A DNA stretch of 64,000 nucleotides, taken from NCBI GenBank assembly GCA_022578965.1, contig MU400599.1, positions 62,001 through 126,000 of the forward strand. Direction: 5' to 3'. Positions within the stretch are counted from its first letter, which is position 1; every line of letters starts with the position of its first letter. The translations under genes were made by a program, and so were the position numbers. This document shows, piece after piece, positions 1 through 12,700 of the stretch. Source of the DNA: Xylaria sp. FL1777 (Eukaryota; Ascomycota; Sordariomycetes; Xylariales; Xylariaceae). The notes under the pieces are model-generated. The model did not search any database. It was not told the DNA's origin and saw only the letters and a program-made list of their open reading frames with translations.

Positions 1-1726
1 GGTTGAAGCGTGCCATCCTCTCCCTCTAATACATGTCCTTTTGAATCCGGGATATGAGATTCTCCGGGAAGAACATCATACAAGAGCTAGTTTCTGTGAT
101 AAATGCGGAAAGATTTGCGTTAAGAGTACCAATTCGTTAAGCTAACTACTTTCTAACCCCCTAAATCGTGTAACCATATCAGGATCTAAAGATCGATCTA
201 ACAGTCGCCTGACTAGCTGCAGAACACTTATAATAGAAACATGAAGATAATTTCCAAGCCCCCAAGGTAGTATTTCCGGTTATCTAGCGCATTTATTAAA
301 CTACATATTGCACTGTGGCCCACCAATGTCAATCAACAGGCATGGAAATCTACCCAGGGTTGTCCATCCTGGCTAAACAAGTGCTCTCTGTCTTGGTTTA
401 ATTATTTCACAGATATTATAAGAGCCTCACTTTCTTTAAATTTTCTACCGGTAAGAAAATACGTCAATGCGAATGCCAATTCAAAGCATTCCGTGCGGGC
501 TGCAACTGGATGCTCGTGCCGAGGTGCCAGGATCTCTTCGCACAGTCAACTATGCGTATAGGCCATGATTAATATTGTTGCGCGAATCGTTCAAACTCTT
601 TTATTAGCTAGTTTACAAGTTGAGCTGGCAGTGAATACACGTTGCTTGTCGAGAAGCCTGTAACCATACTGGTGATCCCTCTGCTAACAATATACAAAAC
701 ACTTTCTTTGTTCTAGAAGGGGTCACATGACATAGTCTTCCCTGTATAAAATACTACTTTTCATTCCACCGCCCATAGAATTTGGACACGTGTCACCCTG
801 ATTACTAGGTGGTTGCCTAAATCTCGAGCAGATTTTCGAAGACCGAGTTTCACTGAGCCATCTGTTGATGTATCGGGTAGTTTTGAATGCCCACACCAGG
901 ACAGGCATACCGATGGCCGATGCTCGTGGTTTTGAAGGCCTTGTATCACCTTAAGAGCTGAATGCTGCGAAGAGAATAGATAACCTTTGGGATTTTGAAC
1001 ATCAGGGATGAAGTGTAGGAGACGGCGAACGGAAAATGTCACCAACATGACCTCGTGTTCTCGGCCACTTGGCTTCAACCCACCACCCCTTTTCGCAGAC
1101 TACAGCAGTTTAGCCACGAAAGAAATTGGATTGATGAGCAGGTTATTCATGTGCTCTAGAATTCGCCTCACACCTCATATCATACATACAATAGTCATGG
1201 ATTAGTGAGAAGTACAGTCAGTCTTACTATCCACTCTTAGTAGAGGTTTAGCATGAAAAGTTCACTCAGAGCTTAAAGTTGTCAAGACCGGACAATAAGT
1301 TTTGTTTTCCTTCTTTGCATTGCGCCACAACAACTAGATTGTTATTTTCTCAGTAGCTACAATCCTCCGACATCCCCCGTCAGAATCCAGAGAAACTGGC
1401 CGATCTTAGATGCCACACCAGATCGCGACACGAACATGAGCATCCCTCTGCCTTGCGTCACATGCCCAAAAAGCCCAATAATATACATTACTCATTATCC
1501 CCTCCACCATGTGTCGTTGTGCCACATCATTCTTCATCATCCTCCCACCATACATGAACGAAAATTGCCTTGTTAATGCGGTTTACACTGTCCGCTCCCA
1601 ATAGGCCAAAGCACTCCATTGTCTCATGATCATTTCCTTCCTCATGTATCGTGACAATATTCCTCACTCCAAATACATGATGTTATATACCGATTCGTGA
1701 GGACCTTCATCGGCTTAAGTATGAAC
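1..1726. other. Intergenic, no gene recognised
   Basis: Only short overlapping ORFs on both strands are present, with no family signature, no convincing intron/exon chain and no tRNA. It is moderately AT-rich. The last few hundred bases are the 3' flank of the HMG gene that ends at 1727. Confidence 0.6.
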
Positions 1727-3146
1727 CTAGTTGTTCACCCAGTCAGGAAGGGGCTGGTCGTTGCTTAAGTAAGCATTCATATCAAATTCGTTTCCCAACT
1801 GTTCTCCAAGTTCTCCAAAATCCAGATCAAGTTCTTCGAATGGAGGAACAGCCCCCTGTTCCTGGTTATTGTCGTTGTTGCCTGATGAGCCGCTGCTTTG
1901 GTCTTCTGCTTGAATTGCCAGCATTATCTCATCGTCGTCGGGAAATACGATTTCTTCGCCATTGGCATTTTGTCGCTCGATAATTTGCAGCACAGCAACT
2001 GCCCTTCTGCGGTCCTCTTCATTCTTAGACCTCCTTCGGCGAACCTTCTGGGTGCCGGCGATGCCATTGGAACCAGGATCAAGAGGATTCTCCTCGAGGA
2101 CCAGTTTATCGTACTCCTCGTACCATGGCTGCTGTTCCACCTCTGTCATTGCCGTCCACATGTACGCAATGATCCTAGCTATATCAAGAGTTAGAAAAAG
2201 AGCGAGAGCAGGTGGATCATTCGAAGTAGCGTGGGTACTCACAGATTTGGCCATTCTTTTTCTGAAGCGTCAGATATTTCGCCTTGACTTGCTCACGATG
2301 AGCATTTCGAAACAAGATAAAGGAATTTGTGACCTTCTTCTTCTCAGAATCTCCAGATTTCTTTGCTCTCTTATTTCTTCTCGCCGAATGTATGTTGTCA
2401 TCCTCTTGGCGGCCGTCACCATCTCTTCCCTGCTGCGTCTCGTCACGGAAGTCGGAGGGGTTCTAGCTCCGCCCAAACTGTCCATGAGAAACGCCATTAC
2501 GAGGTAAGGTGTTGGCTTGGCCGCTGTTCTCGTCGTCCGCCGCCCTCTTCCGTTTCTGGGACGAGGTGCTTCCAGTGCTAGTAGATGATGTGCTACTGGA
2601 AGGCGTTGAGTGGTCGCGAAATGTAGAGTTGGTCGGTGAAGGGTTGGTAGATGGAGTGTTATACGCAGCCTGAACATGTTGAGCTGGATATATCGACGCT
2701 TGTGGTGGTGGCGCCATATTGAGATTTTGGGCTAGAAACACCACTGGCAACTCCGCGCCTTGTATATTGACGACCTGGGAGTGAAACTGGATTTGCAGAT
2801 CCATAGGATTAGCAAGATAGACACGATGACCATTATATCCATCTAGGATGAATTCTGTGGGCACTCCGAGAATTTCGCTGCGTACATCTAGGTTAGCACG
2901 ACAAGGAAATGAGTTGAACTACTAGTACAGAATTCTGAGCGGGGTGGAGATAATTCTGGATAGGGAAAAGGAAAAAAGAGATGTAACATACCTGGCTCTG
3001 TCCTTGAAGAACGTCTGTCCTGCATCACCAAGACCAAGGAATGTATTATGGTTGATGATGATGACTCTTGAGTATCCATTGAGCTGGACCCCGAAGAGAT
3101 TCCACTGTTCCCAGAAGTGGGTGCTCTCGCCTGCTGCAGCAGCCAT
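1727..3146 (-). CDS. Divergent MATA-type HMG-box protein, MAT1-2-1-like
   Basis: Predicted DNA-binding HMG-box regulator of the mating-type class. My model has four exons: 3146-2992, 2877-2493, 2432-2243 and 2178-1727, about 393 aa. The third junction is forced but its exact sites are uncertain, because exon 2's frame meets a TAG at 2465-2463 that must be spliced out. The HMG box lies at about residues 214-280 and reads NSFILFRNAH, then QIS, then RIIAYMW and ENP, followed by a basic KVRRRRSK stretch. The 64-bp intron 2242-2179 splits the serine codon of QIS (T^CT). An intron inside the HMG serine codon is characteristic of MAT1-2-1 genes (family knowledge). The N-terminal half has two Trp (HFWEQW) and a hydrophobic RVIIINHNTF segment that may correspond to the MAT1-2-1 N-terminus (inference). 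The middle is Ser/Thr-rich and the C-terminus is acidic. The usual NPGLHNN segment before the serine is not conserved. Alternatives are another HMG factor or MAT1-1-3. Confidence 0.65.
2179..2242 (-). other. HMG-box intron in serine codon
   Basis: A 64-bp intron on the minus strand with donor GTGAGT at 2242 and acceptor TATAG ending at 2179. It interrupts a TCT serine codon after its first base, between the first and second HMG helices. This position is what supports the mating-type assignment of the host gene. Confidence 0.75.
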
Positions 3147-3246
3147 TGTGGGAGTGTGAGGTTCTGAGAGCGTAGAAATAGCCAAGCAATACCGTAGCTG
3201 TGTGTGATGACGGTGAGCTGGAGACGGCAATGATAGTGAGGTTGAG

Positions 3247-3311
3247 GCAATAGAGTGAGGATGAGAGAATAGAGTGAGGGTGGGAGAGTAGAGTGAGGGT
3301 GGGAGAGTAGA
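3247..3311. repeat. Imperfect tandem GAGTGAGGGTGGGAGA repeat
   Basis: About three imperfect copies of a roughly 21-bp purine-rich unit (core GAGTGAGGGTGGGAGA). Read on the minus strand this is a CT-rich tract about 100-165 bp upstream of the HMG gene's ATG at 3146. Pyrimidine-rich tracts are common in filamentous-fungal core promoters and 5' UTRs. Confidence 0.7.
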
Positions 3312-6300
3312 AGTAATCGTAGAGACCTGACGATTGTGTGGGAAATTTGTGAAAATTTTTGGGAGAAGAAATAGAACGGAGGAAAGGTTTGGTGGAAGGG
3401 CATATATTTATAGACGGCTGGTTGGCGATGCGAGATTAGTGATTTAGATCTGGAACACCGGATCAACTTCTAAATCGACAATGTAGATATCCAGTGATCC
3501 TATGACGATTTATGAATCAATCAGAAATTCATTCTGAAAATGGTTGAATGGAAACATAAATTCTCAATGTAACTGTGGAAGCCTAGAATTCGGTGTTCAA
3601 TGTGTCGCGAAAATACCATCACGGGTGGGTCCCCGAAGTCATCGAACGGCAGAAAGCTTGGGCCCCGGATCGGATCACAAGATAGGAACAAACAAAGCAA
3701 TGTGTACATCGGTACATAGGGTTATTTCCATTGTAATTATGTATATCTGACGCGGCCTCCGGGGCGACGGTGATCACGGCGATTTCGAAGAAAAGGAGGC
3801 TGGTAGGCGGTGAGAGAAAAGTGGCAGAATTATTTGATGACACGGAAAATGAATAGATCTTACGTGTAGATCCGAATCAGCATCATGCCTTATCGGCTAG
3901 CCGGTGAGTTGGTTATGAATGGAATGTATGGCGGTCCATTAGATGTGACATCATCGGAGCTAATAATCGCCTACTTCCTCCTTAACGTTGTAGATCTCCG
4001 TGATCGTATGGTTCTGCCTGCCGATCTATCACAATCTCTTTCACAGAGTTCCGACTGAAAATTTTTGGTATTGACATCCTTTCTGAAGGTTCCCTCAACA
4101 ATATATGATGGTGGTGGTGGTGCATTTTGGAGTTGCTGTGATACCCCTATTTGAAGATCTTCAACTCCAGGGCTCAGAAGACGAGCATCTGCTTTCCTAG
4201 GCTCATAACTATGAATGCCGATGTCTTATTTCTCACGTTTTCGCTGATGAGAGGAATTTAAATACGCGGCTTTCTGTTATTTTTATTTTCTACCTAGACT
4301 TGCTTGAACAAATGATCATACTATTCCCATACATCAATCAGCAGTATAACATCTACCTTTACAAACAAAATTTTTGCTTGCACTTCGATCTCACAGGCCA
4401 TTTATCAAACTGTGCCCATCTTTACATGTTCAAAGTGTGTTGCTTCTGGGTTTGTTCTTAGTATAACTTTATCAATTTGTCGCTTTGGATCTACCCGAAA
4501 CTAACCTTGTGGTACTAGTTGTAACGGGGTACTGTCTTCTAAATTAATACCTCCTAAGCTACGATCAAGATCAAACATTCAAGTTTCTACTTGCAGGGAA
4601 ACAAGACGACATATTATTCTAGATATCAAGCGTGGTAAGATTCTTCTTATTTGCTCTGTTCTCTAGTCACACCCACTCAGTTGTGCCTCCTTTTTGCGTT
4701 GGGGTAGACACCTACAACGCTACCCTCGCCTTTTGACTCATTGAAGTGGTACAATACACTTCGATGATATCTCGTTGCCATGTTCTCTCTACTGCTGTCG
4801 TATATCTTTCATCTTTCATCTTCAGTTCTCTCCTAATGGCTTACTAATTTCGCCATTATCTAATTTCTTCTTGAAGAGCTATACGGAGTTCTTAGTAGTA
4901 ATCATGAATAAACTTATTCTACTAATAGACTTAATTAACAAAATAAAATCCTTTGCAATATCCAAAATTTTCTAGAGAGACAATCAGCTACATCATTTCC
5001 AACTCTCGGAGCCATTCTCATTTCTATATCTTAACTCTTTGCTGCCTATTAGTTATAAAGTAAGTCTGTTGGCGGCATCACTTAGTGCCAAGGAAAATAA
5101 CCTTAAAACTTAAATGTAAGACTCCGTCTGAAATAGCTTCGCCTAGAATAGCTCGTCTAGTAGCGCAGCCACGTTACTTGTAATAACAGTGTTTAGAACC
5201 AGGGTTTTATTAAGGCTGGCCAGCCCCAGTTCAGAGCCCCCAGCTCTTTGACATCCAAGGAAACAGAAAGCTCTCTAGTCTAACAAGATAGTCATGAACT
5301 GAATGTAATAGTTGAAGAGCCAGTCTGGAATGAACTGAAATATGAAGCTGCCGAGAGAGATACGTGTGTCGTATGAGGCCCGTATGGTCACGTGATGGTT
5401 ACACAGCCTGTAGGTATATCTTCTCGTATACCTACCCCGTCTCTGTCTTCTGCGCACTGAACTTTGGCCTGGCCCGGATTTCTGTGTTAAATACACGAAG
5501 ATCACATTGACGACCAGATAACCTCGTAATTAGATAACGCCGATGAACTGACTCTTGAGTATGTCTCTGCCCCAAGTCAAGAGAGCATCTCGCAAAGCGA
5601 TCATTGGCTAGGAATATGACAAGAAAACAGACTCTGTAGGGGGTTATAGGTGCTCGCCATCGAGTTGCACTGGTGGGCTCACGGCATCAGACACTCGATC
5701 TATCCGAGCAACAAGTGGTACAAATTCAAACACAAGGGCTTCCCTACACACAGCGGAGTTCGTTAAAGATCCCGGGTCAGCCTTGAAAACAAAAGCTTCA
5801 GCGCCAGCTGTAATATGAGATCCCGGGTTTTCTTGCAGACAAGACAACGAAGATGTGTACGGCTTCTCAGATTTTAAGGCAAGGGGGCGGAGTGAGACTG
5901 CTCGCTATAAAAAGAAGGGACATGACGTATAAGTAGCGAAAAACACTAGATATAGTTAGTTTCTCGTATTATCAAGTACCTAAGGTGCTCAAATACGTTG
6001 ACTGTGAGTCAGAGCGGTCTGCAAGCTCTATATATAGACAATCTGCAGGGAATTTTTCACTTGTATGGTGTCTTACTGTAACGGCATTGTACTTCCTGAT
6101 ATTACGTGTAGAGATGGACACGAAAAACTCTAGGATCCATTCAGCCATGCGTAGTAATATTTGGTATAGCTGTTGGAGAAGATATGAGCCGGTGTTCGGT
6201 GGTCATGATCAGTCTTACAGTGTCACGTGACCACGAGGAATAGGGACTATCTCACCCCTTTTCCGTCACATACAAGGCGTCAGGCGATTTGGACAAACTA

Positions 6301-7020
6301 GTTGTGGGTATGACTGACATAACTTGATAGTTCTACGACGAAAGCATGGCTCAGTTTCAACTAGATAGAAAATGCGTAAATATTGAAATGGAGCGAGGAA
6401 GCCATAAGGGATGGCTCTGCACTCAGAATACAAGGAGATGGGCTACATCCTATACTTCCAAGAATATTCAAGTAATGAATGTATTGGGAATATAGTGATC
6501 TAATAGAATGCAATTGATTTAAGGTAATGGTGAAGCCTAACTAATAAGACTGCCGCCCGCGGTAAAATAATCCATCGCTCTAAAATAATCCATCGCGATA
6601 AAGAAAAGAGAACATGACTAAGCCTAACTACCTAGCCACTCAGGGGCTAATTTTCTTAAGCCACTCACTTCACTCTACTTCATTACGTGAGAGAAGTGGG
6701 TGAATTTGTCTCTATGTAGTTGACAGTTCATTCATTACTTTTATCAGATTTTGCATATCCCCTTGTCAATCTCCATACACCAAACTTCTTATGATAGGAT
6801 GGTACCGGGCGGAGGGTGAATAGTCTCGCATGGGTCGATTATAAGATGAAAAGAGTTTGGTATTTATTGTACACACGGATCGAGAACATTGGTGATAACA
6901 ATAGGGTCCTCGTCCAACTATATACACACGCTAGTAGAGGTGAGAAATAACCCCCTAGTCGTTCCCATCGCCGTAGATTTCCTCGATACCCCTCCAACTC
7001 CGATGCCAAATCATGAGAAT
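3312..7020. other. Long intergenic region, AT-rich in places
   Basis: About 3.7 kb between the HMG promoter and the CCCTAG repeat. Only short ORFs without recognisable domains occur on either strand. The part from about 4200 to 5100 is clearly AT-rich with many TTAATA/AATAAA-like words, which could be a decayed repeat. No tRNA or transposase motif was seen. Confidence 0.55.
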
Positions 7021-7026
7021 TCGATC

Positions 7027-7062
7027 ACCCCTAGCCCCAGCCCCAGCCCTAGCCCTAGCCCT
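7027..7062. repeat. CCCTAG/CCCCAG hexamer array (telomere-like)
   Basis: About six tandem hexamers alternating CCCTAG and CCCCAG. This is close to, but not the same as, the fungal telomere unit CCCTAA. It lies about 110 bp downstream of the stop codon of the minus-strand Zn2Cys6 gene. Confidence 0.8.
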
Positions 7063-7174
7063 CTTTTTCTGTATATAATTAAGTTGGCACGATTATAGCT
7101 TCGTTGCGCCCCCATGAGCATGCATGCCGTGTAAAGCTGTCCGTTCTAATGAGTCGTCAAAGGCCGAGTTGGAT

Positions 7175-9748
7175 TTACGGCGTGAAGTCCATAGATGAGA
7201 AGTCCAGCTTCGAAAAGTCAAACCCTCCGTAAGGCAACACCTGTTGTTGCGTATTAGCTTCCTCATCTATTCTTAAGTTCCCCCATATGTCTAAGCTGAT
7301 GTTCGGTGTCTCCGTATTGTTCCCTAGATACTGATTCATATCACCTAGATCGAGCGGCATCTGCTGAAAAGACGACGCCTGCTGGAGCAAGAAATGTTGC
7401 GACGCCGAGGCGGGCGACCCCGAGGAAGTCGAGTATGTCGATGGCGCACGAGAGATCGTCAGCATCTGACGAAGGCGCTGGATGAATTCCGGAGTTTCGA
7501 CTTGTTGTCCACATTGCGCGAGCGCCTGCTCCCGTATGGCCCATGCTTTGAGCGTGAATTGGGCTTGACGATCAATCTTCTTCTGTGAGAGGTCGTATAG
7601 GTCTGGATGGATTTCGTGGAGAGACTCAAGCGCAGCCCAAGCGCGCTCGGTAAGCTTGCCTGTCGGTCGCCTGTAAAGCTTGATGGTGAAAAGAAGAAGT
7701 GCATCGAGTTGAAACCCTCCCCTAATGAACCATAAGAACCCTGTGTTTGACATACGTTTATAGATTGTGACATTTCTTGTGTGGTTCTGAATAAAGGACT
7801 TAAACAAACTATCTATCTGGTCGAATATCTCTATTCCCCATTCAGGTTGTTCGTGCATTGGAGTCATGATATCTCTCATCTTAGCAATAAATAGAGGGCG
7901 TATTGATGAGGCAGCTTCTTGGACACCCCCTGCTGCCGGATCAACATATTTTCGTTCGAATTCGGCCAGTTCTCTGTCGATTTCATCAACAAGAGCACGA
8001 TACGCTTCGATCGGGCCGCGGTCAACTTGTGTGGAATCGCGTAATCCACTACGTAGGGCCAAGAAGGCGGCTTCGAAAGAGCGAAAAGTCCTACTGGTGA
8101 ACTTCTGATAAAGATAGATGATAAGGACAAACGCCATTTCTGTGGGGCCATTGCGGGCTACAAGAGGCTCCATGGAGTCCGGGGATAGGTCTGCATCGTT
8201 GACGTTGAGGGGCATCTCGGTGTCCCAATTTGAGACAACCCAGGCGTGGCTTAGACCCGACATCATAGCATTCCTTGAATCTTGCGTAATAAGGTGCCAC
8301 CACAGCCTGCGTCGCATCTCAGTCTCGAAAGGCGACAGATTGAATTGCTTGCCATCGCGATGATAGCCCATCTTCTGAGCAATGCGCATGACAGTACCGC
8401 CCATGATCCAGGTTGAATGGCTGTCGGTACGACCATTTAACGCGAGCTGTGGAAATACCTGTTAGTAGCGATACTGAAATCTTGAAAAGGGCGAAAATAC
8501 CATATAAAGTAGAAAGGCCTGTAGTATCGTCATATTGTAATTTTTCAAGAAGTTCGACCGAGTCAAGGCAAGCTTTGTGCCCCGTGTGAACCGATTTATA
8601 GCCTCATCGCGGGTCATGCCAAGAAACTGAATCACTTCTTGGGCATTTAGTGACACAGCAGCCATAGTGTAGATAGAAAAGAGGAGAGCTTGCTGTGGCA
8701 ACGAGACTTTATTGATGTCGGCAGCGGCGATCATGACAACTGACTGTAAGCTGGGGACATGCACTAGTTTGGTTAGAGGGTTAACACGGTCGACGAACAG
8801 CTGCCATAACCTGAAGACATTGACAAGGCTATATTGAGACATGTGTCAGTAAGTAGAACGTCGCGTATTCGACTGTGATTCTTATTTTTTTAAAAAAAAA
8901 AAAAAGAAAGAAGAATGTATCGCGGGATAGAATACGCACTCTGGCTGTAGTTCTTGCAGATCAATCGTTGTATCCTCAACACCGAGTAAAAGGTCAGCAC
9001 TGTTATCGGGCGAGAGGCCGGCTGGACTTGATTCAGACTCTGCGTCCCCATCGTCGATGATATTTCTCATTGCTGCAAGCTAGACACTAAATCAGAGACT
9101 GTGACGTCGTGTGGGTTGGGAGAAAGCGGCGGCTATACCTCATCGTGAAAACTGATCCGGATGTAATTGTCCATGAAACGAACGTTGCCATCCTCGGTGA
9201 TGACTTTCCCAGCTGGCTTCAGGGCTGGTTTGGGGTCACTTTCTACTTTTACAGCTGGTGATGACGTGAGCTGGCTGCCACTGGTAGAACTACTATTACT
9301 GGGCCCAGCAGCGGCGGAGGGCGAGTCTCCTTGTGTTGGAACATTGCCGTCGGCGTACTGCTTGAGCAGCTGCTCACAGCGTGCCAGACGCTCGAGAAGA
9401 TCCTGATTTGGGCGACGACGTTTATGTGGCGGAGCTGGAATGCTTGGCTTGCAAGCAATTTTTGCCTGGGGGTTTCTTAGCAAACAAGTCACTTTGCGCG
9501 TGCAGAGGGTCAGATAAGGGATGGATGAGACAGAATGCCACAGTATGCCTGTTGCCTTCGGCTCATGGGTTCTTTATAATGAGATACTTTAAACACAAGA
9601 CTACGGAAATAAGAGATACCTTGATGCAGTTTGAGCAGGGCTGTTGGCGATCGCATTTGATCTTGCGATATTGGCAGTGAACACAGGCCAATACCTTGGT
9701 GGGCTTGGGGTGGGGTGGCGCCGTAGCGGCGGCGGTTGTCGCTGACAT
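7175..9748 (-). CDS. Zn(II)2Cys6 transcription factor with fungal_trans domain
   Basis: Nuclear DNA-binding regulator; target genes unknown. There are five exons: 9748-9620, 9465-9139, 9079-8940, 8828-8501 and 8446-7175. Phases agree throughout and give 731 aa. The binuclear zinc cluster uses Cys22, 25, 32, 38, 41 and 48. The first intron splits it between Cys41 and Cys48, and removing that intron restores the CX6C spacing. A basic HKRRRPNQ linker and the dimerisation segment DLLERLARCEQLL follow, then the fungal-specific transcription factor domain (LWQLFVDRVNPLTK; then RIAQKMGYHRDG and EMRRRLWW in exon 5). The C-terminus is Ser/Gln-rich. Start: the upstream in-frame codon at 9787 is GTG, so ATG 9748 is taken. 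The immediate neighbours are gene-poor, so they give no hint of a pathway. Family assignment is firm; the specific role is not known. Confidence 0.9.
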
Positions 9749-12700
9749 TCCGACAGCCCTCGGAGAAGACAAGATGGTCTTTTTCACATATACGCTATGT
9801 GCTGTGTGTCTTCTTTGAGCGTGTGTTGTGTTGAGTGCTTTGTTGGCGGGTGCCGGATGAATACGGTCGACTAGACGGGCTGCGCTCGCCGTCAGGTTGG
9901 GTGTAATAAGATCGACAGACTCAGTCTTCGCTTTTGTTAGTGTCGGTGTCAGTGCTTATGTGTTAGACTTGGTGGATAGATAAGATCTAAAGGTGGACCA
10001 AGGCTGACAAAATGACCAACGAACAGATTACATTACCGACTGAGTAGTGAGTAGGTTGCTTGCTTGGTGCGTTCTGGCGTTCTTTGTATCCAATGGCTCC
10101 CTCAGACGAAGACCGGGGTTAACTGAAATCCGACCTACCATTCGGTTATCGGTTTGGCACCCACACCTGATATAGCGGTATTCTAGACGCTTCCACCGCG
10201 GGGAGTTTCCCTTAAGAGAGTCATGCGAATAGTAGAGCCGATGGGGTCGGGGGCGGAGACCGAGACTAAATATATAACTGGGATTCAGCCCCCCGACGTT
10301 ATTGGTCCGTTGTTAATTTAGCTGCCTATTTGACGTCGTCATCCAGTTTCCCATGTTCCCAATACGTCTCAGGGGAAATAGTGAGTCACGACGAAAACGA
10401 CATTAATAACTATAGGTAGGTATTCCAAGTGAGCTGTAAGCCAATATAACAGCAGATGCTGTAACTAGGTACGCTTCGAGGTAACCATACCAATACGTAA
10501 CCATACCAATACGCAGTATTACGAAACGTTTTCCATCACATCACCATCATCTAGATACCTACTGTAATTACTCTCATGACTCAGCTAGTGCAAGGATTCA
10601 GAAGTGCCGTTTCTGGTAGCAATCCGAGGTTTAGCTGTCGCGTGCTTTCCATAACGAGAGATTACAGACCTACTCATACTACAATGGATGATTCATCCTG
10701 TCTGAGTCATCTGCAGTAGGTGTGCTAGAAATGGTTTCTTGCAGGATCTGATAGTGTATGTATGGATGTAGATAGTTTCCGACCCTTCTTCCTCGCAACC
10801 GTTCTGTTCCTATCGCACCCCTGTCCCCGCGATGTCGATCATCGTTAGCTCAACCCGCAAACCACACGCAGACATGACTGACGCAGCTGGGTGTGCACAT
10901 GGCCGCCTGACACACTTGTTCGGTCCAAGGCTGAAAGCCCATTTCGGGTGCGCTCAAAAGTTGCACCGGCTTCTTCACCAATGCAAATATGTTCGCTTGA
11001 GACGAGTGAATCGCGACAACAACGCAAAGCATCACAAGTGTTCTCTAAAGGCGGCCAAGCCCATGACCCGATTTCCTCTTGAGCTTCGCCTATTCCATCG
11101 CTACCCATAACCCTAGATTCCAACAACGAAAGCCAGGGAAGACCTACCGTATTGCGTCGGAAGCGAGATATATGTCGAATAGTTGGACGCGATAGGAAGT
11201 CTTGAATCTTTCCTTCATCCTGGCACCGAGCCGTGGGTGCTTCTACTTTGACAACTCGCGATTATATATTGTGCTCGTGAATTATAACGTGTCGCCCGTC
11301 TCTATTTATCCTTATGCAGGCAAGTGTTCAACCTTCAAGACAGTCCTCGTGCGGGTCCTCGCAGGAATTGCTCAACAATCCAGAGACGATGCTTGTTTGA
11401 GGGTGATACTTCCTGCAATATGAAACAGCAGCCAAACCACTTTCTATTGCTTGATGTAATTGTTAGGACAAAGTATTCAACCTTGAATTCCCCGTCGTTT
11501 CGGGTTATACATATAACTAAAGCTGTAGTTATAGCTGTACATGTTACAATATGTAGAGAGGTAGAGATAGGGGCTAGCTTACGTCGTAAGTCAGTACTAT
11601 TGCTGCTATAACTCTAGAGCTCAAGTTCTAGGTCCGGACCCCTCCCATAGGCAATTAGTCAAAAAGAGTATCAGGAGGTACTTAGGAATTCTACATATAT
11701 TCCAAGAAAGCCTGAGTTGAAAGAGTTGAAAACTGAAGTGTATTTTTCCCTCTCCATACAATGCCCCATACGATATCAGAACGGCTACGACTAGTACGAA
11801 ATTTACAACACTAACACCACTCAGGTATAAGGTTCAGTTAGTGGTTTACCTATGTAGGTATGTATGCGTAGATGCAGTCATGTACCTGTGTAGGTATATT
11901 TTGTGCTTTTTTGCCCCTTTGCGCCTCTCTTCTTCTTTTGGGACTGTTGGCTGCGCCATTCCACCCGAAACTGCACCGCTGGGATGCGAATGAGAGACGA
12001 ACAGCATGTATTAATCAGCAGAGCGATCATCTACAACAGGTACCTACAGTAAGTGCCCAGGCGCAAGATTCCTGACGTCATCCCGTGTTTCTTCACCATC
12101 TACGTAGTACGTACATACCAAACCCCCTCCAACGAACCCCTCATTCTCCTCCAGGCTGGTTACAGCGCCGATAACGGATAAGGACAGTAGGATCTAGTCT
12201 AGATGGAGAGTCTTAATTAATCGGTATCCAGCCGAGGCGACCAGTAACAAGAGAATGTTATGGCATGCAATCAGTTTCGGTACTCGTGGCGAGATGATTG
12301 GTTCCTGTATTGCCTGGTCTGGGCACAAAACCGCTGAGACATTCACTTGTCGAACTCTCGATCTTCTGACTGAGGGGAACTACTGCAAGTATAGTATGTA
12401 CACGTACTTACATACTTACATGCCTACACGTTGAAGAACTTCAGTCTTCTGTGCTACAAGAGATACCTTACGGGTATAGATACGTGTCACACCGATAACT
12501 GTGTACTTGTCTACACGCTTAATATATGCTAGAGGAGATGGTAGAGGAACCTACATAGGTGCCTATACAGTATACCTTAGGTTAGGTACGTATACTTCTG
12601 TGCCCATTCAATTTTGTATCTCTACGTTGCGGAGTACAACGATACATGTACCCAACAACAGTGCCAAGCGACGCTAATACGCCACTGAACCCAGTTCCGG

